Below are positions 7,626 through 14,939 of a DNA stretch of 35,005 nt, in pieces. The notes under the pieces were generated by a model, which saw only the letters and a list, made by a program, of their open reading frames with translations, did not search any database and was not told the DNA's origin. How positions within the stretch are numbered: position 1 is the stretch's first letter; every line of letters begins with the position of its first letter. A program made the position numbers and the translations under genes. Source of the DNA: Nonomuraea turkmeniaca (GTDB taxonomy: Bacteria > Actinomycetota > Actinomycetes > Streptosporangiales > Streptosporangiaceae); contig NZ_VCKY01000107.1 in the NCBI RefSeq assembly GCF_005889735.1, positions 1-35,005 on the forward strand, in the 5' to 3' direction.

Positions 7626-7659
7626 GCGAGTCTCGCATTTCTGGACTTTGTGGCAAAGT
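7626..7659. promoter_or_regulatory. Two dyads upstream of the minus-strand methyltransferase
   Basis: GCGAG-T-CTCGC (7626-7636) and ACTTTG-tgg-CAAAGT (7645-7659) lie within 50 bases before ATG 7613 and about 70 bases after the chrA stop. They could terminate the chromate operon or act as an operator for the methyltransferase. No T-tract follows either, so I lean to operator. Confidence 0.4.
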
Positions 7660-7726
7660 TTCACGATGCCCGAGGCAGTCAATCTGCTGGCCGGCACGGT
7701 GGCCTGCTGCTCGGTCTGATCCCCGG

Positions 7727-9085
7727 CTACCAGGGCAGCAGCACCGTGCCGATGCCGAGCGCGGCGCAGATGCCCAGGATCCGGAGCATCGGCCACTTCA
7801 TCGCGAAGGTCATGACCAGCGCGGCCACGGTGATGGTCAGTGCGACGGGGTTCACCGTGCCGAGCTCGGGGAGCTGCATGGTGAACGGCCCCCACGCCCA
7901 CGTGAAGACCTCGCCGAACAGGGTGTGCTCGGCGAAGTAGACCGCCAGATTGGCGATGACGCCAACCACCGAGGCGGTGATGCCGGTCAGCGCCGCGCTG
8001 ATGGCGGTGTTGTGCCGCAGCCGCTCGACGTACGGTGCACCGAGGAAGATGAACAGGAAACACGGCACGAACGTGACCCAGGTCGTCAGCAGCGCCCCCA
8101 GCAGCGCCCCGGCCCACGGGGTCAGGACGCCGGGGTCTCGGTAGGCGCCGAGGAAGGCGACGAACTGCACCACCATGATGAGCGGGCCCGGCGTGGTCTC
8201 GGCCAATGCCAGACCGCGGACCATCTCCCCCGGGCTCAGCCAGCCGTAGACCTCTACGGCCCGCTGGGCGACGAACGCCAGCACCGCGTAGGCGCCGCCG
8301 AAGGTGACCAGGGCGGTGCCGGAGAAGAACAACCCCTGGGTGGTGAACACGCTGTCCGTACCGAGGAAGAGGGCCACCGCGGCCACGGGCAGCCACCAGG
8401 CGACCAGCCCCACGGCCAGGATCTTGCCGGTCGAGCGCCGGCTCGGCTGGGCATGGTGCAGGGTGTCGTCCGGGATCAGCGGCGCGGGGCCGCCGTCACC
8501 GCCGTGCCCGTTGCCGGTCTTGAAGACGTGCGGAGCCAGGCGATGGACCAGCCATCCGATGAAGGCCGCGGTGGCGACGACGATGGGGAACGGCACGCCG
8601 AACAGAGCCAGCGCGGCGAAGGCGGCCACAGCGAGGGCGACGAAGAAGGGGTGGCTGAGCGAGCGCTTCGCCACTCGGATGACGGCCTGCGCGACGATGG
8701 CCAGCACGGCCGGGCCGATCCCGGCGAACAACGCCGTCACCACCGTGGTGTCCTGCCACAGGATGTAGACGGCCGACAGGATCAGCAGCGCCAGCATGCC
8801 CGGCAGCACGAACAAGGTCCCGGCCACCAGCCCGCCGCGGGTGCCGTTGAGCAGCCAGCCGACGTAGATGGCGAGCTGCTGGGCCTCCGGCCCCGGCAAG
8901 AGCATGCAGTAGTTGAGCGCGTGGTTGAAGCGCTGCTGGCCGATCCAGCGTCTCTCCTCCACCAGGGTGCGCTGCATGACGGCGATCTGCCCGGCCGGGC
9001 CGCCGAACGTCTGCAGCGAAATCAGGAACCAGGCTCGCACGGCCTCCCTGAACGGGATCACATCGCGGGTCACTTCGGTGGTCAT
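7727..9085 (-). CDS. chrA: Chromate transporter ChrA, two-domain form
   Basis: A membrane exporter of chromate (CHR family), about 452 residues, the usual size of the bidomain form. The N-terminal repeat has the family hallmark FLISLQTFGGPAGQIAVM and the pair LPGPEAQQLAIYVGW. The C-terminal repeat carries FTTQGLFFSGTALVTFGGAY and AETTPGPLIMVVQFVAF. The two halves are joined by a hydrophilic linker (around HGGDGGPAPLIPDD). ATG 9085 has GAGG 6 bases upstream. An ATG at 9097 overlaps the stop of the MFS gene as TGATG, so translation is coupled either way. This is the last gene of the four-gene chr operon. The ChrA assignment is firm from motifs; chromate as the actual substrate follows from family and context. 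Confidence 0.93.
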   Translation of the reverse strand: MTTEVTRDVIPFREAVRAWFLISLQTFGGPAGQIAVMQRTLVEERRWIGQQRFNHALNYCMLLPGPEAQQLAIYVGWLLNGTRGGLVAGTLFVLPGMLALLILSAVYILWQDTTVVTALFAGIGPAVLAIVAQAVIRVAKRSLSHPFFVALAVAAFAALALFGVPFPIVVATAAFIGWLVHRLAPHVFKTGNGHGGDGGPAPLIPDDTLHHAQPSRRSTGKILAVGLVAWWLPVAAVALFLGTDSVFTTQGLFFSGTALVTFGGAYAVLAFVAQRAVEVYGWLSPGEMVRGLALAETTPGPLIMVVQFVAFLGAYRDPGVLTPWAGALLGALLTTWVTFVPCFLFIFLGAPYVERLRHNTAISAALTGITASVVGVIANLAVYFAEHTLFGEVFTWAWGPFTMQLPELGTVNPVALTITVAALVMTFAMKWPMLRILGICAALGIGTVLLPW

Positions 9086-9096
9086 GTCGAACCTCA

Positions 9097-10287
9097 TCAG
9101 GGGGAACGCTGCTCGGCGGGCAGGCGGACGGATCGGAAGATCCGCCACAGGGTCAGGTCATAGGCGGTCTTGGCGACCCCGGCGATCACGAACGGGAGCG
9201 CCAGGCCGAAGGGCAGGATCAGTCCGGCCAGGGCGGGTCCGGCCGGTCGGGTCAGGTAGCGGGCGGTATTGGTGACGGCCGCGGCCGCGGTCCGCTCCTC
9301 CTCGGGAACCAGTGCCATCACGTACGCCTGCCGGGTGGGCACGTCCATCTGCGACAGGCACGCCCGCGCCATCAGCAGCACGATCGCCCCTGGGAGGCCG
9401 GGCGCGAACGGGAGGGCGGCCAGCAGCAGGTTGGCCGGCAGATGGGTGAACACCATCGTGCGCAGCAGCCCGACCCGCGTCGCCACCACCGGCGCGGCCA
9501 GCAGGGAAGCCGTCTGCAGCACCCCGAGCGCGGCGAAGGTGACACCGATGGTCTGCGTGGTGGCCCCATAACGCAGGCTCAGCCAGTAGCCGATGTAGGC
9601 CTGCACCACGAAGCCCCCAGCCAGGCTGTCCACGGCGAACAGCCCGGCCAGCCGGGCCACCGGACCACGGGAGCGGGCCAGCATCCGGGTCCGCGGCAGG
9701 CCCGGCAGCACGGCGGGCACCTCCACACCGGCAGGCAGCCGAGTGGCCAGAACCAAGCCGGCCGTTCCCACAGTCGCCAGGACGCCGCCGAGCAGCCGCC
9801 GGTCCGCCGGCAGCGCCCCGAGCAGCGCCCCGGCCGTCCCGGCGCCGGCGGCGACCGCGTTGTACAGACCGAAACCCCGAACCAGCTCGCGCCGCGGACG
9901 CCCGGTGCTGGCCAGCATGACCTGCTCCAGCGTGGTGAACGGACCCGACTCGATCACCTCGACCGACAGCGCGCCGCTCATCGCCACCACCGCCAGCAGC
10001 CACGGCGGCGCCCCGAGCGCGATGACGGTCCCGGAGCACACCAGGGCGCCGTAGAGGGCGGCATACGCGCGGCGGCGGCCGACCCGATCACCCCACCTCG
10101 CCAGGGCCAGGCTGGAGACCAGCGTGCCGACCAGGACGGCCGCCAGCATCAGCCCCACCTCACCAGACGTGAGACCGTCGAGCCGCAGGATCACGCCCAG
10201 CTGGACGGCGGCGACCCCGTACCCGAGACCGCGCAGCGCCTGTGACGTCAGCACCAGTCCGACGACGCCCGCGCTGTCGGACGTCAT
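9097..10287 (-). CDS. MFS transporter in the chromate operon
   Basis: 396 residues with about twelve hydrophobic segments. The motif A-like loop is LARWGDRVGRRRAYAA (about residues 63-78). The C-half contains VPTRQAYVMALVPEEERTAA, a pattern seen in MFS permeases found beside chr genes. It overlaps chrB-C by ATGA and its stop touches the chrA start region, so it is translated as part of the operon. Its role is not established. It could export chromate, a reduced product or another oxyanion, or serve a linked stress response. The MFS call is firm; the substrate is unknown. Confidence 0.88.
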   Translation of the reverse strand: MTSDSAGVVGLVLTSQALRGLGYGVAAVQLGVILRLDGLTSGEVGLMLAAVLVGTLVSSLALARWGDRVGRRRAYAALYGALVCSGTVIALGAPPWLLAVVAMSGALSVEVIESGPFTTLEQVMLASTGRPRRELVRGFGLYNAVAAGAGTAGALLGALPADRRLLGGVLATVGTAGLVLATRLPAGVEVPAVLPGLPRTRMLARSRGPVARLAGLFAVDSLAGGFVVQAYIGYWLSLRYGATTQTIGVTFAALGVLQTASLLAAPVVATRVGLLRTMVFTHLPANLLLAALPFAPGLPGAIVLLMARACLSQMDVPTRQAYVMALVPEEERTAAAAVTNTARYLTRPAGPALAGLILPFGLALPFVIAGVAKTAYDLTLWRIFRSVRLPAEQRSP

Positions 10288-10715
10288 GCCGGTTCCCGCC
10301 CCAGCAGCAGCGCCCGCCGGTGGAACTCGTACAGGCCGTCGAAGACCGGCGTGGTGATCTCCAGCACGCGCGCGTCGTCGCAGATCATCGACAGCCCGCG
10401 CAGGATCACGTCCACGCCGCGTGCCTCGGGCGCGTCGAACCGTTCGTCGTCGATGTCGGCCTCGTGCACGATCTCAGCGAGCTTCCACAACACCGGATCG
10501 TCGAGCTCGTAGCGGCGCAGAATGGTCTCGAAGCTGCAGTCGTGACCGTGGTGGGACAGCTCGGCCCCGCGCATGTCGAACGGGGTCGCGTCGGCGGGCA
10601 CCCGTGCGGGATCGTCGACGAACACGAACTCAGGCTCAGGATCGATGTGCCGCCGGATCAGCCAGGCACACGCGGCCCGGTCGATGTGCACCCCCGCTCG
10701 CGTGGCCCACTTCAT
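10284..10715 (-). CDS. chrB: Chromate resistance protein ChrB, C-terminal domain as a separate gene
   Basis: 143 residues matching the C-terminal ChrB_C (rhodanese-like/chromate-sensing) domain: KWATRAGVHIDRAACAWLIR, then FVFVDDPARVPADATPFDMRG, GAELSHHGHDCSFETIL and ALLLGREPA. In classical proteobacterial ChrB this domain is fused after an N-terminal domain. Here the N-terminal part is encoded by the preceding gene, and the two overlap by 4 bases (ATGA). The conserved His/Cys cluster SHHGHDCSF is intact. The likely role is chromate sensing or resistance in the cytoplasm, possibly as a complex with the N-terminal protein. Confidence 0.88.
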   Translation of the reverse strand: MKWATRAGVHIDRAACAWLIRRHIDPEPEFVFVDDPARVPADATPFDMRGAELSHHGHDCSFETILRRYELDDPVLWKLAEIVHEADIDDERFDAPEARGVDVILRGLSMICDDARVLEITTPVFDGLYEFHRRALLLGREPA

Positions 10716-11206
10716 CGAGTGCCCTCCGCGACGACGGCCTCGGCCAATGCGCGCACGGCCCGCTGCGCCGTCTCCTTCTCCGCGGGCGGGAAGTAGTCGC
10801 GCCGCCCGATCCTGCGCAACTCGCTCTGCAGCCGCTTCACCGTCCGGCTGCGCTCACCCGGCCGCGCCGACGCCGCTGCCTCGGCCTGCACGATCACCGC
10901 ACGGTACTCGGCCGCCCGCGCGCGCCGCATCTCCTCCGCGATGGCCTTCTCCTGCGCCATGCTGCCGGCGACGGCCAGCCACACCGTGGCCGTGCCCTCC
11001 ATCTCGACGATCTCCTCGGCGATCCACTCCAATTGCTCGCGGGTACGGGCGTCGGCGGGCAACGCCACCAGCCCGTCCCCCAACCGCGCCACGCCGAGCC
11101 GGTCCAGCTTGCGCCAGATCGTGATCCGCAACGTCGACGGCTGGCGCGGAATCCGGTACGCCAGCAGCACCCACTGCCCCGCCGTCCCCGCCACTCCAGC
11201 CTCCAT
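10712..11206 (-). CDS. chrB: ChrB N-terminal domain protein, first gene of the chr operon
   Basis: 164 residues from ATG 11206, which has GGTGG upstream. It begins MEAGVAGTAGQWVLLAYRIP, then PSTLRITIWRKLDRLG and GDGLVALPADARTREQLEWI, the winged-helix-like start of ChrB. An Arg/Glu-rich helical region follows (QEKAIAEEMRRARAAEYRAV), ending DYFPPAEKETAQRAVRALAE. This is the regulatory N-terminal half of ChrB. It overlaps the separate C-terminal domain gene by ATGA. The start codon lies against a long inverted repeat (11209-11239) that could be the operon's operator, which would make this an autoregulator. Autoregulation is inference. Confidence 0.87.
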   Translation of the reverse strand: MEAGVAGTAGQWVLLAYRIPRQPSTLRITIWRKLDRLGVARLGDGLVALPADARTREQLEWIAEEIVEMEGTATVWLAVAGSMAQEKAIAEEMRRARAAEYRAVIVQAEAAASARPGERSRTVKRLQSELRRIGRRDYFPPAEKETAQRAVRALAEAVVAEGTR

Positions 11207-11208
11207 CC

Positions 11209-11239
11209 TGCAACCACCGTTACCGAAACCATGGTTGCA
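11209..11239. promoter_or_regulatory. Inverted repeat at the head of the chr operon (candidate ChrB operator)
   Basis: TGCAACCA-N15-TGGTTGCA is a perfect 8-bp inverted repeat directly before the chrB-N ATG. A perfect 10-bp palindrome AACCATGGTT (11227-11236) is nested in its distal end. It also covers the ribosome-binding region, so it could act as DNA operator or as a 5' leader hairpin. Confidence 0.5.
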
Positions 11240-11589
11240 TGGAATGTGCCGACACGTAAAGCGACACTCCCGGCTGGATGTGCACGGGGAGCCGAGGACC
11301 TCGCGGACCGTGATGCGGGAGGCCGGCACTTCTTCAGAGTCACCGACACGGCCGTGGAGGGCCGCCGGGTGGGCCGACAACCACGAGACCCCAGCGCCTC
11401 TAGCATGTGAAACTGGTCGGATGTGATTCCGGCAGGCGCACGTCCGGCGGGTGACCCGCTCAGCCGCCTACCGCGGGGCAGCGGGCAGGGTGATGTCAAA
11501 ACGATCGAGAGCCGTGTCCAGGGGCGGCGGGCGTACAGGACACGGAGAAGATCGGTCGTGCGCACCCCTCAAGGATGGCCTGCCTCGGG
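11240..11589. other. Intergenic stretch between marR and the chr operon, no gene seen
   Basis: About 350 bases with open frames in several directions but no ribosome site, family motif or consistent codon bias that I can defend. It must contain the chr promoter, on the minus strand. I see no clear -10/-35 pair. Confidence 0.4.
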
Positions 11590-12033
11590 TCAGTCGGATC
11601 GGGGTGATTCGAGGAAGTCGACGCAGCGGGCCAGCAGGTCGACCAGCGTCTTCCGCTCCTCGTCGGTGAACTGGGCGGCGAGTGCGCGTTCGAGGCGTAC
11701 GGCCCGGGCGTCCGCGGCGGCCATAGCCTGCTCGCCCTTCGCGGTGAGCCGGGTCTCCAGGATGTTCTTGTGCCACTCGTGCCGGGTCCGCTCGATCAGG
11801 CCGAGCTCCTGGAGGTTCTTCAGCACGGTGTTCATGGTCGGCGGGGTCACCCCGCATGCCCTGGCCAGCGCGGCAGCCGAGATGCCGGGATTCTCCTCGA
11901 GACGGAGCAGCGCGGCGTACTGCGGCACGGTCAGCCCTGCGGGCTTGAGCACGGCGTTCTTGGCCGCGTTGAGCGCTTGCTCCGTGCGCTTGACGTGGGC
12001 TCCCAGGCGCTCGGAGAGGGGCATGGACGTCAT
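11590..12033 (-). CDS. MarR-family transcriptional regulator
   Basis: 147 residues. Helix-rich N-terminus (LGAHVKRTEQALNAAKNAVL), then the winged helix: LTVPQYAALLRLEENPGISA, LARACGVTPPTMNTVLKNLQ and ELGLIERTRHEWHKNILETR with the wing. The C-terminal dimer helix includes DEERKTLVDLLARCVDFLES. ATG 12033 is used; ATG 12024 is an alternative. It is divergent from the secreted SMP-30-like protein, with a perfect palindrome between, so autoregulation plus control of that gene is likely. There is one cysteine near the C-terminus (ARCVDF). Redox sensing through it cannot be judged. Confidence 0.93.
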   Translation of the reverse strand: MTSMPLSERLGAHVKRTEQALNAAKNAVLKPAGLTVPQYAALLRLEENPGISAAALARACGVTPPTMNTVLKNLQELGLIERTRHEWHKNILETRLTAKGEQAMAAADARAVRLERALAAQFTDEERKTLVDLLARCVDFLESPRSD

Positions 12034-12075
12034 CTCTGCATGATAGCGATCCGCACGAAACGGCCTTGACGAACA

Positions 12076-12087
12076 TTAGAGCTCTAA
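12076..12087. promoter_or_regulatory. Perfect palindrome, probable MarR operator
   Basis: TTAGAGCTCTAA is a 12-bp perfect palindrome, AT-flanked, in the 104-base spacer between marR (start 12033) and the GTG at 12138. Its form (TTAGA-N2-TCTAA) resembles known MarR-family sites. It sits where it would block both promoters. Confidence 0.65.
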
Positions 12088-12137
12088 CTATTGCTCGTAC
12101 GCATCGAATGCATAAGGCACTAACAGTTGGAGGATTC

Positions 12138-13121
12138 GTGTCGTCGTTCCGCACATCGCTCGTCACCGCCGGCACGGCGCTCGCCGCCGCGCTCACCGTG
12201 ATCTGCGCCCCCGCGCAGGCGGCCGGCGCCCGGGTTTCCACCGCGCACGAGCTACCGGGTGACCGGGTCTATCCGGAGGGCATCACCGCCGACCCACGCA
12301 CTGGCGACCTCTACGCGGGCTCGTACGCCAACGGCGCCGTCTTCAAGATGACCCCCGGCCGGCGGGTGGCCGAGACGTTCCTGCCGGCCGGCGCCGACGG
12401 GCGCGACACCGCCAATGGGCTGGAGGCCGACCGGGAGGGGCGGCTCTGGGTGACCGACTCCACCAGCGGGGTCTTCGTGTACGACCTGCGCAGCCGTGAG
12501 CTGCTGGCTCGCTTCGACGTCCCCGGGAGCGCTCCAAGGTTCGTCAACGACCTGGCCATCGCGCCCGACGGCGACGTGTACCTCACCGACAGCCTGCGCG
12601 CCGTGGTCTACCGGGTCACGTCCGAGCAGTTCGAGGAGGCCAAGGGCGGGATCGCCACGCTCGTCCCGTACGTCGATCTGAAGGGCGCACTCGACCCGCG
12701 CGCGGACGGCGGCTTCTCGCTCAACGGCATCGTCGCCGACCCGTCCGGCCGGTTCCTGCTGACCGCGGACATGGTCGGAGGCGATCTCTTCCGTCTCGAC
12801 ATCGCCTCCGGGGCCGTCCGGCGGGTCGCGCTGCGCGGCGGCGACATGCTCCACGCCGACGGGCTGGAACTGCGGCAGGGCACACTGTGGGTGGTCCACA
12901 ACACCGACAACGCCATCAGCCGGTGGCACGTCGCCCGCGACGGCGCGTCGGCAGGCGTCGAGCGACGGCTGACCGACACCGCCCTGGAACTGCCCACCAC
13001 GCTGGTACGCCGGCACGGCACGCTCTACGTCGTGCGCTCCCAGTTCGACAAGGGCGGCCCCTTGGGCGGCGAGGGCCGTCCGCGGATTCCGTTCACCATC
13101 GCCGCGGTGCGCGGGATGTGA
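12138..13121 (+). CDS. Secreted SMP-30/gluconolactonase-like beta-propeller protein
   Basis: 327 residues from GTG 12138, chosen because GGAGG lies 4 bases upstream. An earlier in-frame start would run through the operator. A signal peptide covers about residues 1-29 (LVTAGTALAAALTVICAPAQ, then AAGA). The mature part has repeated propeller blades with the SMP-30/NHL-like pattern: YPEGITADPRTGDLYAGSY, LEADREGRLWVTDSTSGVFV, VNDLAIAPDGDVYLTDS and NGIVADPSGRFLLTADM. Family members include lactonases and metal-dependent esterases, but also non-enzymatic propellers. The acidic and Asn metal ligands cannot be assigned with confidence by eye. It is probably MarR-controlled and acts outside the membrane. 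Confidence 0.82.
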   Translation: MSSFRTSLVTAGTALAAALTVICAPAQAAGARVSTAHELPGDRVYPEGITADPRTGDLYAGSYANGAVFKMTPGRRVAETFLPAGADGRDTANGLEADREGRLWVTDSTSGVFVYDLRSRELLARFDVPGSAPRFVNDLAIAPDGDVYLTDSLRAVVYRVTSEQFEEAKGGIATLVPYVDLKGALDPRADGGFSLNGIVADPSGRFLLTADMVGGDLFRLDIASGAVRRVALRGGDMLHADGLELRQGTLWVVHNTDNAISRWHVARDGASAGVERRLTDTALELPTTLVRRHGTLYVVRSQFDKGGPLGGEGRPRIPFTIAAVRGM

Positions 13122-13243
13122 CCCGCCCCATTTCAGGAGCGGCCAGTCGTCTCCCGGCCGACGCGCCTATGAGGCCCGCTCCGTCGCCTCCATCGGAGGC
13201 GGCACGTCAAACGATCTTCTTCCGCAACCGCACGCTCACTCTG

Positions 13244-13277
13244 ACGGAACAGCGACGGAAACGGAACAGCGACGGAA
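13244..13277 (+). repeat. 17-bp perfect tandem duplication
   Basis: ACGGAACAGCGACGGAA occurs twice head to tail (13244-13260, 13261-13277) in the spacer between convergent genes. Each unit itself contains ACGGAA twice. It lies 3' of the SMP-30-like gene and appears non-coding. Confidence 0.85.
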
Positions 13278-13289
13278 CAGGGCGCTGAT

Positions 13290-13318
13290 CGATCTCCAAA
13301 AGCATGCTTCGGAGATCG
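13290..13318. terminator. Bidirectional hairpin between convergent genes
   Basis: CGATCTCC-N13-GGAGATCG has perfect 8-bp arms, with the palindrome AAGCATGCTT inside the loop. It sits 8 bases before the acyl-CoA dehydrogenase stop and downstream of the SMP-30-like gene, so it can terminate both. No T-tract. Confidence 0.6.
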
Positions 13319-13325
13319 GACATCT

Positions 13326-14534
13326 TCAGCGAACCTGCAGGCCGGTGACCGCCCGGCCGATGATCAGCCGCTGGATCTCGCTCGTGCCCTCGAAGATGGT
13401 GAAGATCTTGGCGTCACGGTGGAAACGCTCCACCGGATGCTCCCTCGTATACCCCGCCCCGCCCAGGATCTGGATCGCCTGCTCCGTCACCCACACCGCC
13501 GTCTCCCCCGCCACCAGCTTCGACATCGATCCCTCCGCCTGCTCGAACTGGCGGCCGTTGCGGGCCATCCAGGCGGCCCGCCAGGTCAGCAGGCGGGCGA
13601 CGTCCACGCGAGTGGCCATGTCGGCGAGGAGGAAGGCGATGGCCTGGTTCTCGCCGATCTTTCGGCCGAACTGCTCACGTTCGCTGGCGTAGTCCCTGGC
13701 GTACTCGAAGGCCGCCCGGGCGATGCCCACGGCCATGGCGGCGACGGACGGGCGGGTGGTCTCGAACGTCCGCATGGCGGCCTGGCCGCCGGCTCGTTCG
13801 CCGTTGCGTACGCGGGCCAGCCGCGCGTCGAGCTTCTCCTTGCCGCCGAGCAGGCAGGAGCCGGGGACGCGGACGTTGTCCAGGATCACCTCGGCCGTGT
13901 GCGAGGCGCGGATGCCGTGCTTGCGGAACTTCTGCCCCATGGACAGGCCGGGTGTGCCCGGCGGGATGACGAACGTGGCCTGGCCACGCGTGCCGAGGGA
14001 TGGCTCTACTGAGGCGAGGACCACGTGGACGTCGGCGATGCCGCCGTTCGTGGCCCAGGTCTTGACGCCGTTCAGCACCCAGTCGCCTCTGTCCTGGACG
14101 GCGCGGGTGCGGATCGAGCCGATGTCGGAGCCGGCGTCGGGTTCGGAGGCACAGAAGGCGCCCAGCTTGACGTCGTTCTCGGAGCCGAACATCTGCGGGA
14201 GCCACTCCCCCATCTGCTCGGGTGTGCCGTTCGACGACAGGGCGGCGGCGGCGAGGCCGGTGCCGACGATGGACAGGCCGATGCCCGCGTCGCCCCAGAA
14301 GATCTCCTCGAACGCCACGGACAGCCCCAGCCCGCTCTCCTCGAACCACTGGGTGGCGAAGAAGTCGAGCGAGTACAGGCCGATCTTGGCGGCTTCCTGG
14401 ATGATCGGCCACGGGGTCTCTTCGCGTTCGTCCCATTCGGCGCCCGCGGGGCGGATCACGTCGCGGGCGAACTCGTGCACCCAGTCGCGGACCTCGATCA
14501 CGTCGTCACTGAGCTCCGGGCAGAACCCGCTCAT
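13326..14534 (-). CDS. Acyl-CoA dehydrogenase
   Basis: 402 residues, the usual size. It oxidises acyl-CoA to enoyl-CoA with FAD. The N-terminal helical domain starts CPELSDDVIEVRDWVHEFAR. The middle domain has the FAD signature GAFCASEPDAGSDIGSIRTR and WVLNGVKTWATNGG. The C-terminal domain has REQFGRKIGENQAIAFLLAD, QILGGAGYTREHPVERFHRD and IFEGTSEIQR. The glutamate of FEGT (about Glu382) corresponds to the catalytic base of the medium-chain group. ATG 14534 has AGGAG upstream. It follows the 93-aa gene by 45 bases on the same strand, but two dyads over that junction suggest its own promoter. The chain-length preference is unknown. The link to aceA/RamB nearby fits fatty acid or branched-chain catabolism. 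Confidence 0.93.
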   Translation of the reverse strand: MSGFCPELSDDVIEVRDWVHEFARDVIRPAGAEWDEREETPWPIIQEAAKIGLYSLDFFATQWFEESGLGLSVAFEEIFWGDAGIGLSIVGTGLAAAALSSNGTPEQMGEWLPQMFGSENDVKLGAFCASEPDAGSDIGSIRTRAVQDRGDWVLNGVKTWATNGGIADVHVVLASVEPSLGTRGQATFVIPPGTPGLSMGQKFRKHGIRASHTAEVILDNVRVPGSCLLGGKEKLDARLARVRNGERAGGQAAMRTFETTRPSVAAMAVGIARAAFEYARDYASEREQFGRKIGENQAIAFLLADMATRVDVARLLTWRAAWMARNGRQFEQAEGSMSKLVAGETAVWVTEQAIQILGGAGYTREHPVERFHRDAKIFTIFEGTSEIQRLIIGRAVTGLQVR

Positions 14535-14561
14535 GCGCTGCACTCCTAGAAATCGGCCACC

Positions 14562-14592
14562 GTTACCGCTGGTAACACCTTACCGGTCGGTA
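14562..14592. promoter_or_regulatory. Paired dyads before the acyl-CoA dehydrogenase gene
   Basis: GTTACC-gct-GGTAAC (14562-14576) and TACCG-gt-CGGTA (14581-14592) lie 28-58 bases before the ATG, the second over the stop codon of the preceding gene. The TACCG..CGGTA form is frequent in TetR-family operators. The regulator is not encoded beside it. Confidence 0.5.
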
Positions 14593-14861
14593 GCCTCCGC
14601 CGGAATGCCCCTTTTGGGGCGTCGCGGGTAAGCGCCCCGGACCACGCCGAGCGCCCAGCGCATGCGGGGCGCGGCCGTCTCCGGGTGCTCGCCGTACTCG
14701 CCGGCGAGCACGACCGCGCAGCCGCGCGTACCGCCGTGCCGGCGTACGGCGCGGCGGATGGCGGCGGCGACCTCGGCGTCGCTCGGTGCCGAGCCGGTAG
14801 GCAACTCGCTGCCGAACAGCGCCTCCGCGCGAGCCGCCGTCAGAAGATCCGTGGTGACCAT
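14580..14861 (-). CDS. Small conserved hypothetical protein (93 aa)
   Basis: 93 residues from ATG 14861, with GGAGGA 9 bases upstream. The sequence reads MVTTDLLTAARAEALFGSEL, then a helical region SDAEVAAAIRRAVRRHGGTR, GCAVVLAGEYGEHPETAAPR and MRWALGVVRGAY. I recall similar short actinobacterial proteins with LTAARAEALF and PETAAPRMRWAL, but no function is established. No signal peptide or membrane helix. It lies between gpgS (78 bases upstream) and the acyl-CoA dehydrogenase gene (45 bases downstream), on the same strand. Codon third positions are strongly G/C, supporting coding. The C-terminal ~15 residues (RRPKRGIPAEATDR) are basic and look disordered. Confidence 0.75.
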   Translation of the reverse strand: MVTTDLLTAARAEALFGSELPTGSAPSDAEVAAAIRRAVRRHGGTRGCAVVLAGEYGEHPETAAPRMRWALGVVRGAYPRRPKRGIPAEATDR

Positions 14862-14939
14862 GACGAATGCTCCTCCCTGCCGGACCTCCAGCATGCGGGG
14901 AGGGGTTGGAGGCGGCATTGGAATCGCCGCTGGACCGCA

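Noticed and set aside
7547..9163. A 538-codon plus-strand open frame opposite chrA
   Set aside because: Its composition is Gly/Gln/Arg/Asp/His-rich, typical of the antisense of a hydrophobic gene. The minus strand carries clear ChrA motifs.
11423..11589. Possible small gene between marR and the chr operon
   Set aside because: Several frames are open but none has a ribosome site, codon bias or recognisable sequence.
12066..12137. A longer N-terminus for the SMP-30-like protein
   Set aside because: It would encode through the MarR palindrome and precede the signal peptide. GTG 12138 has a strong ribosome site.
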